Made by a program: the position numbers and the translations under genes
Source: Phycisphaerae bacterium
GTDB lineage: Bacteria; Planctomycetota; Phycisphaerae; Sedimentisphaerales; Anaerohalosphaeraceae
Length of the DNA: 64,000 bases
NCBI GenBank assembly: GCA_014859965.1
Contig: JACZKQ010000186.1
Location: 24,539 to 88,538 of the forward strand
Reading direction: 5' to 3'
Shown: one piece after another, positions 1 through 7,958 of the stretch
How positions within the stretch are numbered: the stretch's first letter is position 1
Layout: each line of letters begins with the position of its first letter
The notes under the pieces: model-generated
Told to the model about the DNA's origin: nothing
Databases searched by the model: none
Seen by the model: only the letters and a program-made list of their open reading frames with translations

Positions 1-704
1 TCGGCTGCCAGCGACTCCCGCTTGATGATCTCATAGAGATATTTCGGCGCCCGTACCTTGAGGAACTCGAATTGCGGGTCCGTCTTGTCCTTCGTCTCCA
101 GGTGGATGGTTCCGATACCCAGAATACAGTCGAGCAGCGTGCGGTGCAGTTTGTAGTCGACTATTCGGAACATGTCGAGATTATCGATCTTACGGTTAAA
201 GATGCCGCGGGCCCATTCGATGTTGTCGGCGGTGACTTCATAGCTGATCTGCTTGATCGCGGCGATCTGGAAGGCGAGATACACCAGCGTCGCCAGGGCC
301 AGTATGACGCCGCCGAGGTGAAGATACCCGATCAGGGCCTCGGCGTGCTCGGCGGTGAAGCTGTCGCCGGTCGGCTTGATGATGCGGTGCAGCGGATAGA
401 AAAGAAGAAAGAGCGCCCACGCAAAGAGGATCAGCGAACCGGCGATCGGCTTGATGATCGCAAACAGCGACGGCCGGCCCCAGTACAGAATGCCGTCATC
501 CTCTTCGTCGGGCTTCTTGACGCCCGCCTCCTCGGCGGCCGGGGCACACCCGCTGCCCGGCGGCGCAGGCGGCACCGACGTGTAGTTGTACCGAGGATCC
601 AGAAACTCGCAGCAGAAGCGGCACTTGACCGCCTGTGCCTGGATCACCTCCGCACAAAACGGGCACTTCTTCATCTTCGGTTTTGCTTCTGTCGTTTCGG
701 GCAT
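1..704 (-). CDS. Zinc-ribbon plus bacterial PH-domain membrane protein, 3' end cut by window edge
   Basis: The minus-strand frame from ATG at 704 stays open to the window edge, about 235 residues. It begins with a double-cysteine zinc ribbon (KKCPFCAEVIQAQAVKCRFC, residues about 12-31), then a proline/alanine linker, two hydrophobic segments (about residues 70-95 and 113-135), and a region ending in GTIHLETKDK that looks like the YdbS/bPH2 fold. Such proteins sit in the cytoplasmic membrane; the function of the family is poorly defined. It starts 9 bases after the GH5 gene and is probably co-transcribed with it. The C-terminus is not visible. Identification as a bPH2 protein rests on layout and the IxxxLGxGTI-like strand pattern, so it is likely but not certain. 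Confidence 0.75.
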   Translation of the reverse strand, partial: MPETTEAKPKMKKCPFCAEVIQAQAVKCRFCCEFLDPRYNYTSVPPAPPGSGCAPAAEEAGVKKPDEEDDGILYWGRPSLFAIIKPIAGSLILFAWALFLLFYPLHRIIKPTGDSFTAEHAEALIGYLHLGGVILALATLVYLAFQIAAIKQISYEVTADNIEWARGIFNRKIDNLDMFRIVDYKLHRTLLDCILGIGTIHLETKDKTDPQFEFLKVRAPKYLYEIIKRESLAA

Positions 705-713
705 CGTCCTCGC

Positions 714-1799
714 CTAAGACTTCTGCAAGAGGCGCAGCATTTGTCGGTCCAGCTTGTGACCGTGAAAATCCTCGTACGCGACGTCGCTCCGCCCGGAGTC
801 CAGTATCCCGAAGCTGCCGCGGAAATTCCACAGGGCATAGCCGAAGTCGTTCGCCTTGAGGATATCCATGACGTCCTCCAGCCAGGCCAGCACGATCGCG
901 TGCGGCGTCTTGTTGTACGCGCCCCCTTCGCCGAAATGCACGGGCACGCCGCTCTTCTTGAGGGCGATCCACGGCGCGTACATGGCGTCGAGCTTGGCGC
1001 GGTCATAGCCGTTGCCGGGCCACGCCGGCTCGGGACGGTCGCTGTTGGAAACCCAGCTCGCCTTGTAGTGCGTCAGGCTGTGCGGGTCGTACGCGTGGCA
1101 GCTCTGCACGCAGCCCAGGTCCGCCAGCTCCGGACAGGTCAGCCTCCCCCAGCGAATGCCGTCGATGAAGATGATGCGGTCGGGTGATATCTCGCGGATC
1201 GCCTTGACCGTCGTCCGCACGACGCGCTCGTGGTCGGCGCGGGTCATGTGGGCCGGGTTGTCGTCGCCCTTCGGCTCGTTGATGAGGTTGATGCTGAGCT
1301 TGTCCTTGGAGACGCCCTTGTACCGCCTGGCTAACATCGTCCAGTGGAAGACGAAGGCGTCGAGCGCCGACTGGTCCTTCCAGAGGTTGTGCGGCTCCGT
1401 GAACTCTGCGTTGACCGAGTAGCCCGGCCCGCGGTGAAAGTTCAGGTTGATGTGGATGCCGTACTTCTGACCCAGATCCACGGCCCGGTCGAGCTTTTCG
1501 AGCACGCCCTCGTTGATCTTGTAGTCGTCGCCGTCGACGATCCACAGCCGGTAGCACATCGGCAGCCGGGCGAAGTCGAAGCCCCAGTCCCGCATCCAGC
1601 GAAAATCGTCCTCGACGAAGTCCGCGCGGCTGCGCATCGTGAACATGTCCAGCAGGTTGAAGCCCCGCCACCGCGGAATGCTCAGCGGCGGTACGGGCTT
1701 TTCGGCGGGCGCAGCGTTCAGCGGAAGCTGCACGCCGCCCAAAGCGGCGCACGCCCCCGCCGCGGCCGTCATCTTCAAGAAGTCGCGTCGATTACTCAT
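714..1799 (-). CDS. Tat-exported glycoside hydrolase family 5 (cellulase-type) enzyme
   Basis: A 361-residue protein with a twin-arginine signal (SNRRDFLKM then an alanine-rich segment) and a complete GH5 TIM barrel. The acid/base glutamate lies in INLINEPKG (about residue 175) and the nucleophile in VHFGEGGAY (about residue 291); RLPM and HINLNFHR are the usual early barrel motifs. GH5 enzymes hydrolyse beta-glucans, mannans or related glycans with retention; the exact substrate cannot be read here. I chose the ATG at 1799 because GGGAG lies 6 bases upstream; two in-frame ATGs further upstream lack this. The zinc-ribbon/PH gene follows after 9 bases. Export through Tat suggests folding before secretion. 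Confidence 0.9.
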   Translation of the reverse strand: MSNRRDFLKMTAAAGACAALGGVQLPLNAAPAEKPVPPLSIPRWRGFNLLDMFTMRSRADFVEDDFRWMRDWGFDFARLPMCYRLWIVDGDDYKINEGVLEKLDRAVDLGQKYGIHINLNFHRGPGYSVNAEFTEPHNLWKDQSALDAFVFHWTMLARRYKGVSKDKLSINLINEPKGDDNPAHMTRADHERVVRTTVKAIREISPDRIIFIDGIRWGRLTCPELADLGCVQSCHAYDPHSLTHYKASWVSNSDRPEPAWPGNGYDRAKLDAMYAPWIALKKSGVPVHFGEGGAYNKTPHAIVLAWLEDVMDILKANDFGYALWNFRGSFGILDSGRSDVAYEDFHGHKLDRQMLRLLQKS

Positions 1800-1890
1800 A
1801 ATCATCTCCCTCAAATGCATCGTCATTTCGGGTACGTTTACATTGACATTTTACCCGCTTACCGGACAAAAGCAAGCGCAGCAGGGCAGG

Positions 1891-2030
1891 TGTGCGAGTA
1901 CAAATTCTGGCGGCATCGTGGCACGGGCATCCTGCCCGTGGTGTAGGGGCGGGGTTCACCCCCGCCCGGGTTTGCCGAGGGATGGTGACATGCGTTCACT
2001 TAACGCACGAGACGGACGACGCGCATCGTC
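1891..2030 (+). repeat. Dispersed GC-rich palindromic repeat, copy 1
   Basis: The spacer between the GH5 and DUF502 genes contains two consecutive palindromes: CACGGGCATCCTGCCCGTG and GGGCGGGGTTCACCCCGCCC-like arms (1936-1967), followed by GGGTTTGCCGAGGGATGG. About 140 bases match the complement of 3761-3896, with the order of all blocks kept. Both copies lie outside genes. No terminal repeats of an IS or reading frame are visible, so this is a REP-like or MITE-like interspersed repeat of unknown mobiliser. Confidence 0.75.
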
Positions 2031-2037
2031 GCCACCG

Positions 2038-2694
2038 TCACATCACGGCGGCCAGGCGGTCGCCGGCGAGCAGGCCCCCGGAGAGGATGCTCTTGAAGGT
2101 CTCTTCGATGGTGAGGTCCGTTTCGACGACCTCGTCGGCGGGGATGAGCGCCAAGAAGCCGCTGGTGGGGTTGGGCGCCGTCGGAACAAAGACCCGGCAG
2201 AAGCGCCTGCCGTCGGGCGTAGTGAATCGGCCGGTCAGAAATCCGAGCGACTTGTACCCGGGCCGGGGAAACTCCACCAGCACCACCGACTGGTACGCCG
2301 TCTTCGGTTTGAGCGCGACGGCGTCGATGACCTGCTTGGCGGCGGTGTAGATATTGCGGACCAGCGGAATGCCCAATACAAGCCGCTCCACCAGCGCAAT
2401 CAGCTTTCGCCCGATCACGGCCTGACCGACCGCACCGACGACATAGATGATCGTCAGCAGAAACAGAAGTGACAATACGAACAGGATCGCCTTAATCGCT
2501 GTTGGAGGCACCACATCCACGATGGCGACGTTCCTTAAAGTAAGCAGAAGGTATTGCACGATGGGGCGAAGCAGGTTCCGCAGCCAGCCGAGAACCCACC
2601 ACAGGACCATCAGCGTAAAGGCGAACGGCACAAGCAGCAACACGCCCGCCAATAGCCGGTTTCGTACGGCGTGATCGGTTTTCTTCTCGATCAT
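2038..2694 (-). CDS. DUF502 family membrane protein
   Basis: A 218-residue protein with two strong N-terminal membrane spans (about residues 13-35 and 55-90) and the DUF502 core: GIPLVRNIYTAAKQVIDA, then SVVLVEFPRPGYKSLGFLTG and VFVPTAPNPTSGFLALIPADEV. DUF502 proteins are widespread in bacteria and plants (LIKE-COV family) but their biochemical role is not known; they act in the membrane. ATG at 2694 is chosen because GGGGA sits 6 bases before it; a TTG two codons upstream is less likely. It stands alone between the palindromic repeat and tag, in the same direction as both flanking genes. Confidence 0.88.
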   Translation of the reverse strand: MIEKKTDHAVRNRLLAGVLLLVPFAFTLMVLWWVLGWLRNLLRPIVQYLLLTLRNVAIVDVVPPTAIKAILFVLSLLFLLTIIYVVGAVGQAVIGRKLIALVERLVLGIPLVRNIYTAAKQVIDAVALKPKTAYQSVVLVEFPRPGYKSLGFLTGRFTTPDGRRFCRVFVPTAPNPTSGFLALIPADEVVETDLTIEETFKSILSGGLLAGDRLAAVM

Positions 2695-2869
2695 GAACAA
2701 TCCCCTGAATTCAGTCGCTACAGGATACGAACAAAATCCGCCCGCCGCTGAAAAAAAAAGCGAATAATACCGGGCAAATGAAAAATCGGCGGCGTTTCAA
2801 GGTCCGGTATGATTCCCCAGGGCCGCGGTTCGCCTCGATCTGCGGGTAAGCCACACCCTCAACCTCCCC

Positions 2870-3433
2870 TCAGCCGCATTGCGTATAGCGGAAGCAGCTC
2901 ACCAGGTGGTCGTTAACAAGCCCCGTCGCCTGCATGAAGGCATAGCAGATGGTGGAGCCGACAAACTTGAACCCGCGTCGTTTCAGGTCCTTGCTCAGGG
3001 CGTCCGATTCGGGCGAGGTCGCGGGTATGTCTTGAAGGGTTTCCCATGCGTTGCGGATCGTCCGCCCGCCGACAAACCCCCAGACATACGCGTCGAACGA
3101 GCCGAACTCCGACCGGACAGCCAGAAAAGCACGGGCGTTGCTCACCGCCGAGGCGACCTTCAGCCGGTTCCGTACGATCCCCGGATCGCTCAGCAGCGCC
3201 GCGATCTTGCCCTCGTCGTAGCGGGCGATCTTTTCGGCATCGAAGTGGTCGAACGCCCGGCGGTAATTCTCGCGTTTATTGAGAATCGTCGACCAGCTCA
3301 GACCCGCCTGGGCGTTGTCCAGCAGCAGAAACTCCAACAGCGTGCGGTCGTCATGAGCGGGCACGCCCCATTCCGTATCGTGATAGGCGAGCATCAGTGC
3401 GTTGGAACCGGGCCAGTCGCAGCGCGTCTTCAT
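2870..3433 (-). CDS. tag: DNA-3-methyladenine glycosylase I
   Basis: A 187-residue cytoplasmic repair enzyme that excises 3-methyladenine from alkylated DNA. Full-length family match: RCDWPG at the N-terminus, AYHDTEWG, QAGLSWSTILNKRENYR, and the C-terminal DHLVSCF. Cys5, His18, the His of DHLVSC and the Cys four residues later are the expected zinc ligands. One oddity: the usual LEG before QAGLSW, whose Glu lines the base pocket, reads LDN here. The ATG overlaps the TGA of the small upstream gene (ATGA), which implies translational coupling. Regulation is probably from the promoter at 3626-3654. Identity is secure; activity with the Glu-to-Asp change is an inference. Confidence 0.93.
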   Translation of the reverse strand: MKTRCDWPGSNALMLAYHDTEWGVPAHDDRTLLEFLLLDNAQAGLSWSTILNKRENYRRAFDHFDAEKIARYDEGKIAALLSDPGIVRNRLKVASAVSNARAFLAVRSEFGSFDAYVWGFVGGRTIRNAWETLQDIPATSPESDALSKDLKRRGFKFVGSTICYAFMQATGLVNDHLVSCFRYTQCG

Positions 3434-3588
3434 CGGTCCGGACCCTCATCGAGGTTACGGCTGCCTTCCAGCAACCCCAGTGAGACCAGAAACCGGTTGG
3501 TCCCGAGCACCCCGCTGCCGAACGAAAACGAACAGACGGCAAGCAGCATGAGTATCCACGTGTGATTCAATACGTTGTATTTGTACAC
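3430..3588 (-). CDS. Small single-span membrane protein coupled to tag
   Basis: A 52-residue product read from GTG at 3588, with GGAGG 6 bases upstream and its stop overlapping the tag start by four bases (ATGA). A hydrophobic stretch (about residues 8-30, HTWILMLLAVCSFSFGSGVLG) is followed by a short charged tail ending NLDEGPDR. I do not recognise a family. The well-placed ribosome site, a consensus promoter 38 bases upstream and the coupled overlap with tag support a real gene. It could be a leader whose translation opens the tag start. Longer upstream reading in the same frame runs into the palindromic repeat and is not coding. Confidence 0.6.
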   Translation of the reverse strand: MYKYNVLNHTWILMLLAVCSFSFGSGVLGTNRFLVSLGLLEGSRNLDEGPDR

Positions 3589-3625
3589 TGTGCACCTCCA
3601 GTAAGTGACCCGGCGAACCCGCTGC

Positions 3626-3654
3626 ATTATAGACAGGCGGCCCGCCGGTATCAA
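3626..3654 (-). promoter_or_regulatory. Consensus promoter for the small ORF-tag operon
   Basis: On the minus strand: TTGATA (3654-3649), 17-base spacer, TATAAT (3631-3626). The predicted start of transcription is near 3619, giving a leader of about 30 bases before the GTG at 3588. This fits the chosen start of the small gene. Confidence 0.7.
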
Positions 3655-3722
3655 GCGCGATGTGCCGGTGTGCAGGGCTGTCGCATGCTCTTTGCCCCTA
3701 TGAGATGTCAGCATATCCGTAG

Positions 3723-3896
3723 GGGCGACCTTTACGGTCGCCCGGCATGCCAACCGCCGGCGCCGACGCGCATCGCCCGTCGCGTGCGTGGGTGGGCGCA
3801 TGTAACCGTCCCTCGGCAAACCCGGGCGGGGGGAAAACCCCGCTGCACCACGGGCCGGGTGCCCGTGCCACGATGCCGCCGGGATTTACTCGCACA
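3723..3896 (-). repeat. Dispersed palindromic repeat, copy 2, with an extra palindrome
   Basis: 3761-3896 is the inverted counterpart of 1891-2030 (same order of TGTGCGAGTA, GGCGGCATCGTGGCACGGGC, GGGTTTGCCGAGGGA and GACG-rich blocks when read on the minus strand). It is followed by another palindrome, GGGCGACC-TTTAC-GGTCGCCC, at 3723-3743, which copy 1 lacks. The copies have diverged at scattered positions, so they are not a recent duplication. Confidence 0.75.
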
Positions 3897-3944
3897 CGTG
3901 GGCAACGTTGGTCGAATATGGTGCTTTGCTGTGCGGCGCCGTTC

Positions 3945-3953
3945 TGGTATAAT
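3945..3953 (+). promoter_or_regulatory. Extended -10 promoter element for der
   Basis: TGGTATAAT at 3945-3953 is a perfect extended -10 (TGnTATAAT). No good -35 is seen; TTGCTG at 3926-3931 with a 16-base spacer is the best. Extended -10 promoters often lack one. The leader to the GTG start at 4007 would be about 47 bases. Confidence 0.6.
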
Positions 3954-4006
3954 CGTCGCCTTCGTAGACGAATGAGTTTTGGGTTTCTCTTTTTCAAAGG
4001 ATCGTT

Positions 4007-5320
4007 GTGGCGTTACCGGTAGTTGCCATCTTGGGTCGCCCGAATGTGGGCAAGAGCAGTCTCTTAAATGCATTGTCGGGTCAGATGATCAGCATCGTCG
4101 AGCCGACGGCGGGGGTGACGCGCGACCGTGTCTCGGCCATCGTGAACATGAATGATCGGTACGTCGAGCTTGTCGATATGGGCGGCTACGGAATCGTCGA
4201 CAGCGACGCCCTCAGCGAGCACATCGAGTACCAGATCCACCGCGGCATCGCGACGGCAAACCTTGCCCTCTTCGTGGTCGATGCGCGAGACGGCGTGATG
4301 CCGCTGGACGTCACCATCGCCGAGCTCCTTCGAAAGAGCGGGCTCAAGGCGCTCCTGGTCGCCAACAAGTGCGATTCGCCCAAGCAGGCCCACCAGGCCG
4401 GTGAGTTTGCCCGACTGGGATTCGGGGAGCCCGTCTGCGTCTCGGCGACCAACAACGTCAACAAGGCGGGCCTTATGGAGCGGATCGCCGAGTCGCTGGA
4501 GCACCTGCCCGCCGCCGCACCGGAGCAGGAGGTGATGAAGATCGCCCTCGTGGGCAAACGCAACGCCGGCAAGAGCACGCTGATCAATGCGATCTGCGGA
4601 CAGGAACGCGTCATCGTCAGCGAGATCCCCGGCACCACGCGCGACGCGGTGGACGTACGCTTCGAAAAGGACGGCCGCGTGTTCATGGCGATCGATACCG
4701 CCGGTGTCCGCAAGAAGAGCAGTCTTGCAAGCGACATCGAGTTCTACAGCTACACGCGCGTGCTGCGAAGCGTGCAGCGGGCCGACGTCATTCTGTTCCT
4801 CATCGACGCCACGCTAAAGATATCCCAGGTGGACAAAAAGCTGGGCCACCTGATCGGCGAGGAATACAAACCCTGTATTCTGGTCGTCAACAAGTGGGAC
4901 CTCGCCAAGGACGTCGCCGCAACCGACGACTACGCCGAATACCTCGGCAAGATGCTGCCGGGTCTGCGTCATGCACCCATCGCGTTCACGACCGCCAAGG
5001 ACGCCCGCAACGTGCAGAGCGTGCTGGACCTGGCGACGGAGCTGTTCAAGCAGGCGTCCACGCAGATTTCCACCGGCAAGCTCAACAAAGCGATCAAGAT
5101 GCTCGCCGAGGAGCGCATGGGCGGAGGACGCAAGAAGGGCGGCCATCCGAAGATTTTCTACGCCACGCAGGTGGCCACGAATCCGATCTCGCTGCTTCTG
5201 TTCGTCAACCGGCCCGAACTGTTCGACGAGGCGTACCAGCGGTTCGCCATCGGCCGCCTTCGGGAATGGCTCGACATCGAAGAAGTGCCGCTGCGTCTGC
5301 TCCTGCGAGCGCGGCGGTAA
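4007..5320 (+). CDS. der: Ribosome-assembly GTPase Der (EngA)
   Basis: A 437-residue protein with two tandem GTPase domains and a C-terminal KH-like domain, the layout unique to Der, which works in 50S subunit assembly in the cytoplasm. First domain: GRPNVGKSS (residues about 10-18), TAGVTRDRV, DMGG, NKCD. Second: GKRNAGKST (about 184-192), IPGTTRDAV, DTAGVRKKS, NKWD. The KH-like region ends PLRLLLRARR. GTG start chosen with AAGGA 6 bases upstream. The length is normal. The second P-loop reads GKRNAGKS rather than the common GRPNVGKS, still a valid Walker A. cstA follows 50 bases later in the same direction. Confidence 0.97.
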   Translation: MALPVVAILGRPNVGKSSLLNALSGQMISIVEPTAGVTRDRVSAIVNMNDRYVELVDMGGYGIVDSDALSEHIEYQIHRGIATANLALFVVDARDGVMPLDVTIAELLRKSGLKALLVANKCDSPKQAHQAGEFARLGFGEPVCVSATNNVNKAGLMERIAESLEHLPAAAPEQEVMKIALVGKRNAGKSTLINAICGQERVIVSEIPGTTRDAVDVRFEKDGRVFMAIDTAGVRKKSSLASDIEFYSYTRVLRSVQRADVILFLIDATLKISQVDKKLGHLIGEEYKPCILVVNKWDLAKDVAATDDYAEYLGKMLPGLRHAPIAFTTAKDARNVQSVLDLATELFKQASTQISTGKLNKAIKMLAEERMGGGRKKGGHPKIFYATQVATNPISLLLFVNRPELFDEAYQRFAIGRLREWLDIEEVPLRLLLRARR

Positions 5321-5370
5321 CGGCGCATCGCGCCGGTGAGGGGAAGGAATGCAGTTGAAGGAGACGGTCA

Positions 5371-7113
5371 ATGGAAACGTTGCTGTTGATGGTAGTCAGC
5401 GGTGCGGGCTTTCTTGTGGCGTATCACACCTACGGGCGGTTCCTGGCCCGTAAGATATTCAAGCTGAACCCCGATGCGACGGTGCCCAGCAAGGAACTCC
5501 ACGACGGCGTCGATTACGTCGCCTCGCCCAAGGAAATCATCTTCGGCCATCACTTCACCTCGATCGCGGGCACCGGCCCCATCGTGGGGCCCGCCATCGG
5601 CATCATCTGGGGTTGGCTGCCCGCTATGCTGTGGATCGTCTTCGGCAGCATCTTCATGGGGGCGGTGCATGACTTCGGCACGCTGGTGGTCTCGCTTCGC
5701 AACCAGGGCAAGAGCATCTCCGAAATCGCCGCCCGATACATCAACGGACGCGTGCGGTTCATCTTCTTCATTGTCGTCTTCCTCGTCCTCCTGATCGTGA
5801 TCGCCATCTTCGGCATGGTGATCGCCATCGTCTTCGATAAGTTCCCCAGTTCGGTGATTCCGGTCTGGTTCCAGATCCCCATCGCCATCGGCCTGGGCCA
5901 CGCGGTCTACAAGCGCAATCGCCGCGTGGTGCCCTCCACGGTCATCGCCGTGGCGCTGATGTACGGGGCAATCACCCTCGGCGCGGTGATCGAAGCCAGA
6001 TCGCCCGGCGCCCTGACGATCACGTCGATCGGCCCGGTGCCCGCCACGGGCGTCTGGACGATCATCCTGCTCGCCTATGCGTGGATCGCCTCGACGCTGC
6101 CGGTCACTACGCTCCTGCAGCCGCGCGACTACATCAATGCGTGGCAGTTGTTCGTCATGATGGGCCTGCTGTGCATCGGCGTGGCGGCCTCCTCTCTGAC
6201 GGGCGAACTGCACATGGCCGCACCCATGGTCAATCCGTCGGGCCCCGGCACGGGCATCCCCTCGTGGTGGCCCCTCATGTTCGTCACCATTGCCTGCGGC
6301 GCCATCAGCGGCTTTCATGCGCTCGTCGCCAGCGGCACCAGTCCCAAGCAGATCGGCAACGAACAGCACGCCACGTTCATCGGATACGGCTCCATGCTCG
6401 TCGAGGGCTTCCTCGCCGTCCTGGTCATCATTTGCGTCGGCGCAGGCATCGGCATGGCCTACCGGGTTCAGGCGACCGGCGAGATACTGACCGGTCACGC
6501 CGCATGGTCGCAGCATTACGCGTCGTGGCAATCGGCCGACGGCCTGGCGGCGCAGCTTTCGGCCGTCGTCACCGGCGCGGCGAACATGATGCGAACGCTC
6601 GGCCTCGCCGAGGTGGTCGGGGTGACGCTGATGGGAGTCTTCATCGCGTCCTTCGCCGGAACCACGCTCGACACCGCCGTGCGGATCCAGCGCTACGTGG
6701 TGGGCGAACTGGCCGGTGATCTGAAGATGCCGCTCCTGTCCAACCGCTGGACGGCGACGACCTTCGCCGTGCTGACGGCCGCGGCATTAGCCTTCGCAAG
6801 CGGCGCCGACGGCAAGGGGGCGCTCCGCCTGTGGCCCATGTTCGGCGCGGCCAATCAACTGTTAGCGGCGCTCGCCCTGCTCGTCGTCACGATGTACCTC
6901 CGCCGCCGCGGCGGATGGGCCTGCATCGTCGCCGCCGTCCCGTGCCTGCTCATGCTCGTGATCACCGGCTGGGCGATGACCCTCAAGGAGATCGAATTCT
7001 ACCAGGCACAAAACTGGCTGCTCGTCGCCATCGGAGCAATCATCATCGCACTGGCCGCCTGGATGACCGTCGAAACAGCCATCCTCTTCGTCACCCCCCG
7101 CCACACCGAATAA
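5371..7113 (+). CDS. cstA: Carbon starvation protein CstA, peptide/pyruvate-type transporter
   Basis: A 580-residue polytopic membrane protein. The CstA hallmark HFTSIAGTGPIVGPAIG lies near residues 66-82, followed by GSIFMGAVHDFG, then many hydrophobic spans to the C-terminus. CstA transporters import peptides or pyruvate, and in E. coli are induced on carbon starvation. The protein is somewhat shorter than the 700-residue E. coli form but near the short CstA class. It lies 50 bases downstream of der, probably by read-through, with no promoter seen between. The substrate is not readable from sequence. Confidence 0.93.
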   Translation: METLLLMVVSGAGFLVAYHTYGRFLARKIFKLNPDATVPSKELHDGVDYVASPKEIIFGHHFTSIAGTGPIVGPAIGIIWGWLPAMLWIVFGSIFMGAVHDFGTLVVSLRNQGKSISEIAARYINGRVRFIFFIVVFLVLLIVIAIFGMVIAIVFDKFPSSVIPVWFQIPIAIGLGHAVYKRNRRVVPSTVIAVALMYGAITLGAVIEARSPGALTITSIGPVPATGVWTIILLAYAWIASTLPVTTLLQPRDYINAWQLFVMMGLLCIGVAASSLTGELHMAAPMVNPSGPGTGIPSWWPLMFVTIACGAISGFHALVASGTSPKQIGNEQHATFIGYGSMLVEGFLAVLVIICVGAGIGMAYRVQATGEILTGHAAWSQHYASWQSADGLAAQLSAVVTGAANMMRTLGLAEVVGVTLMGVFIASFAGTTLDTAVRIQRYVVGELAGDLKMPLLSNRWTATTFAVLTAAALAFASGADGKGALRLWPMFGAANQLLAALALLVVTMYLRRRGGWACIVAAVPCLLMLVITGWAMTLKEIEFYQAQNWLLVAIGAIIIALAAWMTVETAILFVTPRHTE

Positions 7114-7139
7114 CCGCACGCGGCTCGCATCGCCGAAGC

Positions 7140-7184
7140 CCTGGGGCACGCTGCGCCCTGCGATCTGATGTAGATGCCCCCAGG
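7140..7184. other. Imperfect inverted repeat downstream of cstA
   Basis: CCTGGGGCA at 7140-7148 pairs with TGCCCCCAGG at 7175-7184 with one bulged base and a 26-base loop. There is no T-run, so it is not a typical intrinsic terminator; it may still mark the end of the cstA transcript. Confidence 0.3.
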
Positions 7185-7287
7185 AGCCGCCGTCTGCCCC
7201 TTTTCAGAAAATCCTTTCTTTCAAGTCGGCTGTGTGCAACAATGCCGACGGCACCGCATCAACACGATCATTGTGCACGGGTCGAAC

Positions 7288-7821
7288 ATGGAGACGGACG
7301 AAAAGCTCATTGCGGCGGCAAACGCCGGTGACAGCGAGGCGTTTGAGGCGCTGTACCTGCGTTACCGCGACTGGGTGTACGCTCTGGCGATGCGTTTTAC
7401 GGGCAACGGGGCGCAGGCCGCCGACGCGGTGCAGGAAACATTTCTCTATCTGCTCAAGAAGTTCCCCGGGTTCGAGCTGCGCTGCGGCATGAAGAGCTTT
7501 CTCTACCCGGCCGTGCGGCACATCTCGATCACGATTACGCGGCAGGGGCGCAGGACGTCCTCTGACGAGGCCCTGCTGGCCGAATTGCCGGCACCGGACG
7601 CCGCCGAGATGGGCGGCTCGCAGGCCGAGCTTGCCGCCGTTCTGGAGACCTTAGCCGCCGAGCAGCGGCAGGTCGTGCTGATGCGGTTCGTGGACGACAT
7701 GCCCCTGGCGGACATCGCCGAGGCGCTGGACCTTTCGCTCAATACGGTGAAGTCACGGCTCTACCGGGCACTGGAGGCCCTCCGCAGCGACTCACGGACG
7801 CGGCGGTACTTCCTTGATTAA
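7288..7821 (+). CDS. ECF-type RNA polymerase sigma factor
   Basis: A 177-residue sigma factor with region 2 (DSEAFEALYLRYRDWVYALA through AVQETFLYLLKKF, about residues 13-60) and region 4 (LAAEQRQVVLMRFVDDMPLADIAEALDLSLNTVKSRLYRALEAL, about 125-168). It directs RNA polymerase to a small regulon. ATG at 7288 is used; the Shine-Dalgarno is weak, and a GTG at 7273 is an alternative. The next gene encodes a single-span membrane protein of the size and topology expected for a partner anti-sigma, although it has no recognisable anti-sigma domain. The five genes 7288-11690 point the same way and are probably one unit. Confidence 0.92.
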   Translation: METDEKLIAAANAGDSEAFEALYLRYRDWVYALAMRFTGNGAQAADAVQETFLYLLKKFPGFELRCGMKSFLYPAVRHISITITRQGRRTSSDEALLAELPAPDAAEMGGSQAELAAVLETLAAEQRQVVLMRFVDDMPLADIAEALDLSLNTVKSRLYRALEALRSDSRTRRYFLD

Positions 7822-7879
7822 CACGCGCCACGGCGATCCTGGCCGCGGGGCAGAGGGCATTGTGAGGTGCTTGGACCAT

Positions 7880-7896
7880 GCAGGATGCCCGTGCCA
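7880..7896 (-). repeat. 17-base fragment of the dispersed palindromic repeat
   Basis: Read on the minus strand, these 17 bases are identical to 1919-1935 of repeat copy 1. The flanks do not match. It may be a remnant or a chance hit; the location, just before the membrane-protein gene, is again intergenic. Confidence 0.35.
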
Positions 7897-7958
7897 TTTT
7901 TTTTTGGATTGCTGAAACTTTTTGCCGCCCATGCGCGCTTAATCCAGCGGAGTACGAC

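Noticed and set aside
72..1187. Long forward open frame opposite the GH5 and zinc-ribbon genes
   Set aside because: Its product is arginine-rich without any family motif, and both real genes on the other strand have catalytic or zinc motifs and proper starts.
3430..3819. Longer version of the small protein upstream of tag (129 residues)
   Set aside because: The upstream half overlaps a palindromic repeat and a consensus promoter; the GTG at 3588 has the ribosome site.
7140..7184. Strong terminator after cstA
   Set aside because: Large loop, bulge and no T-run; kept only as a weak inverted repeat.
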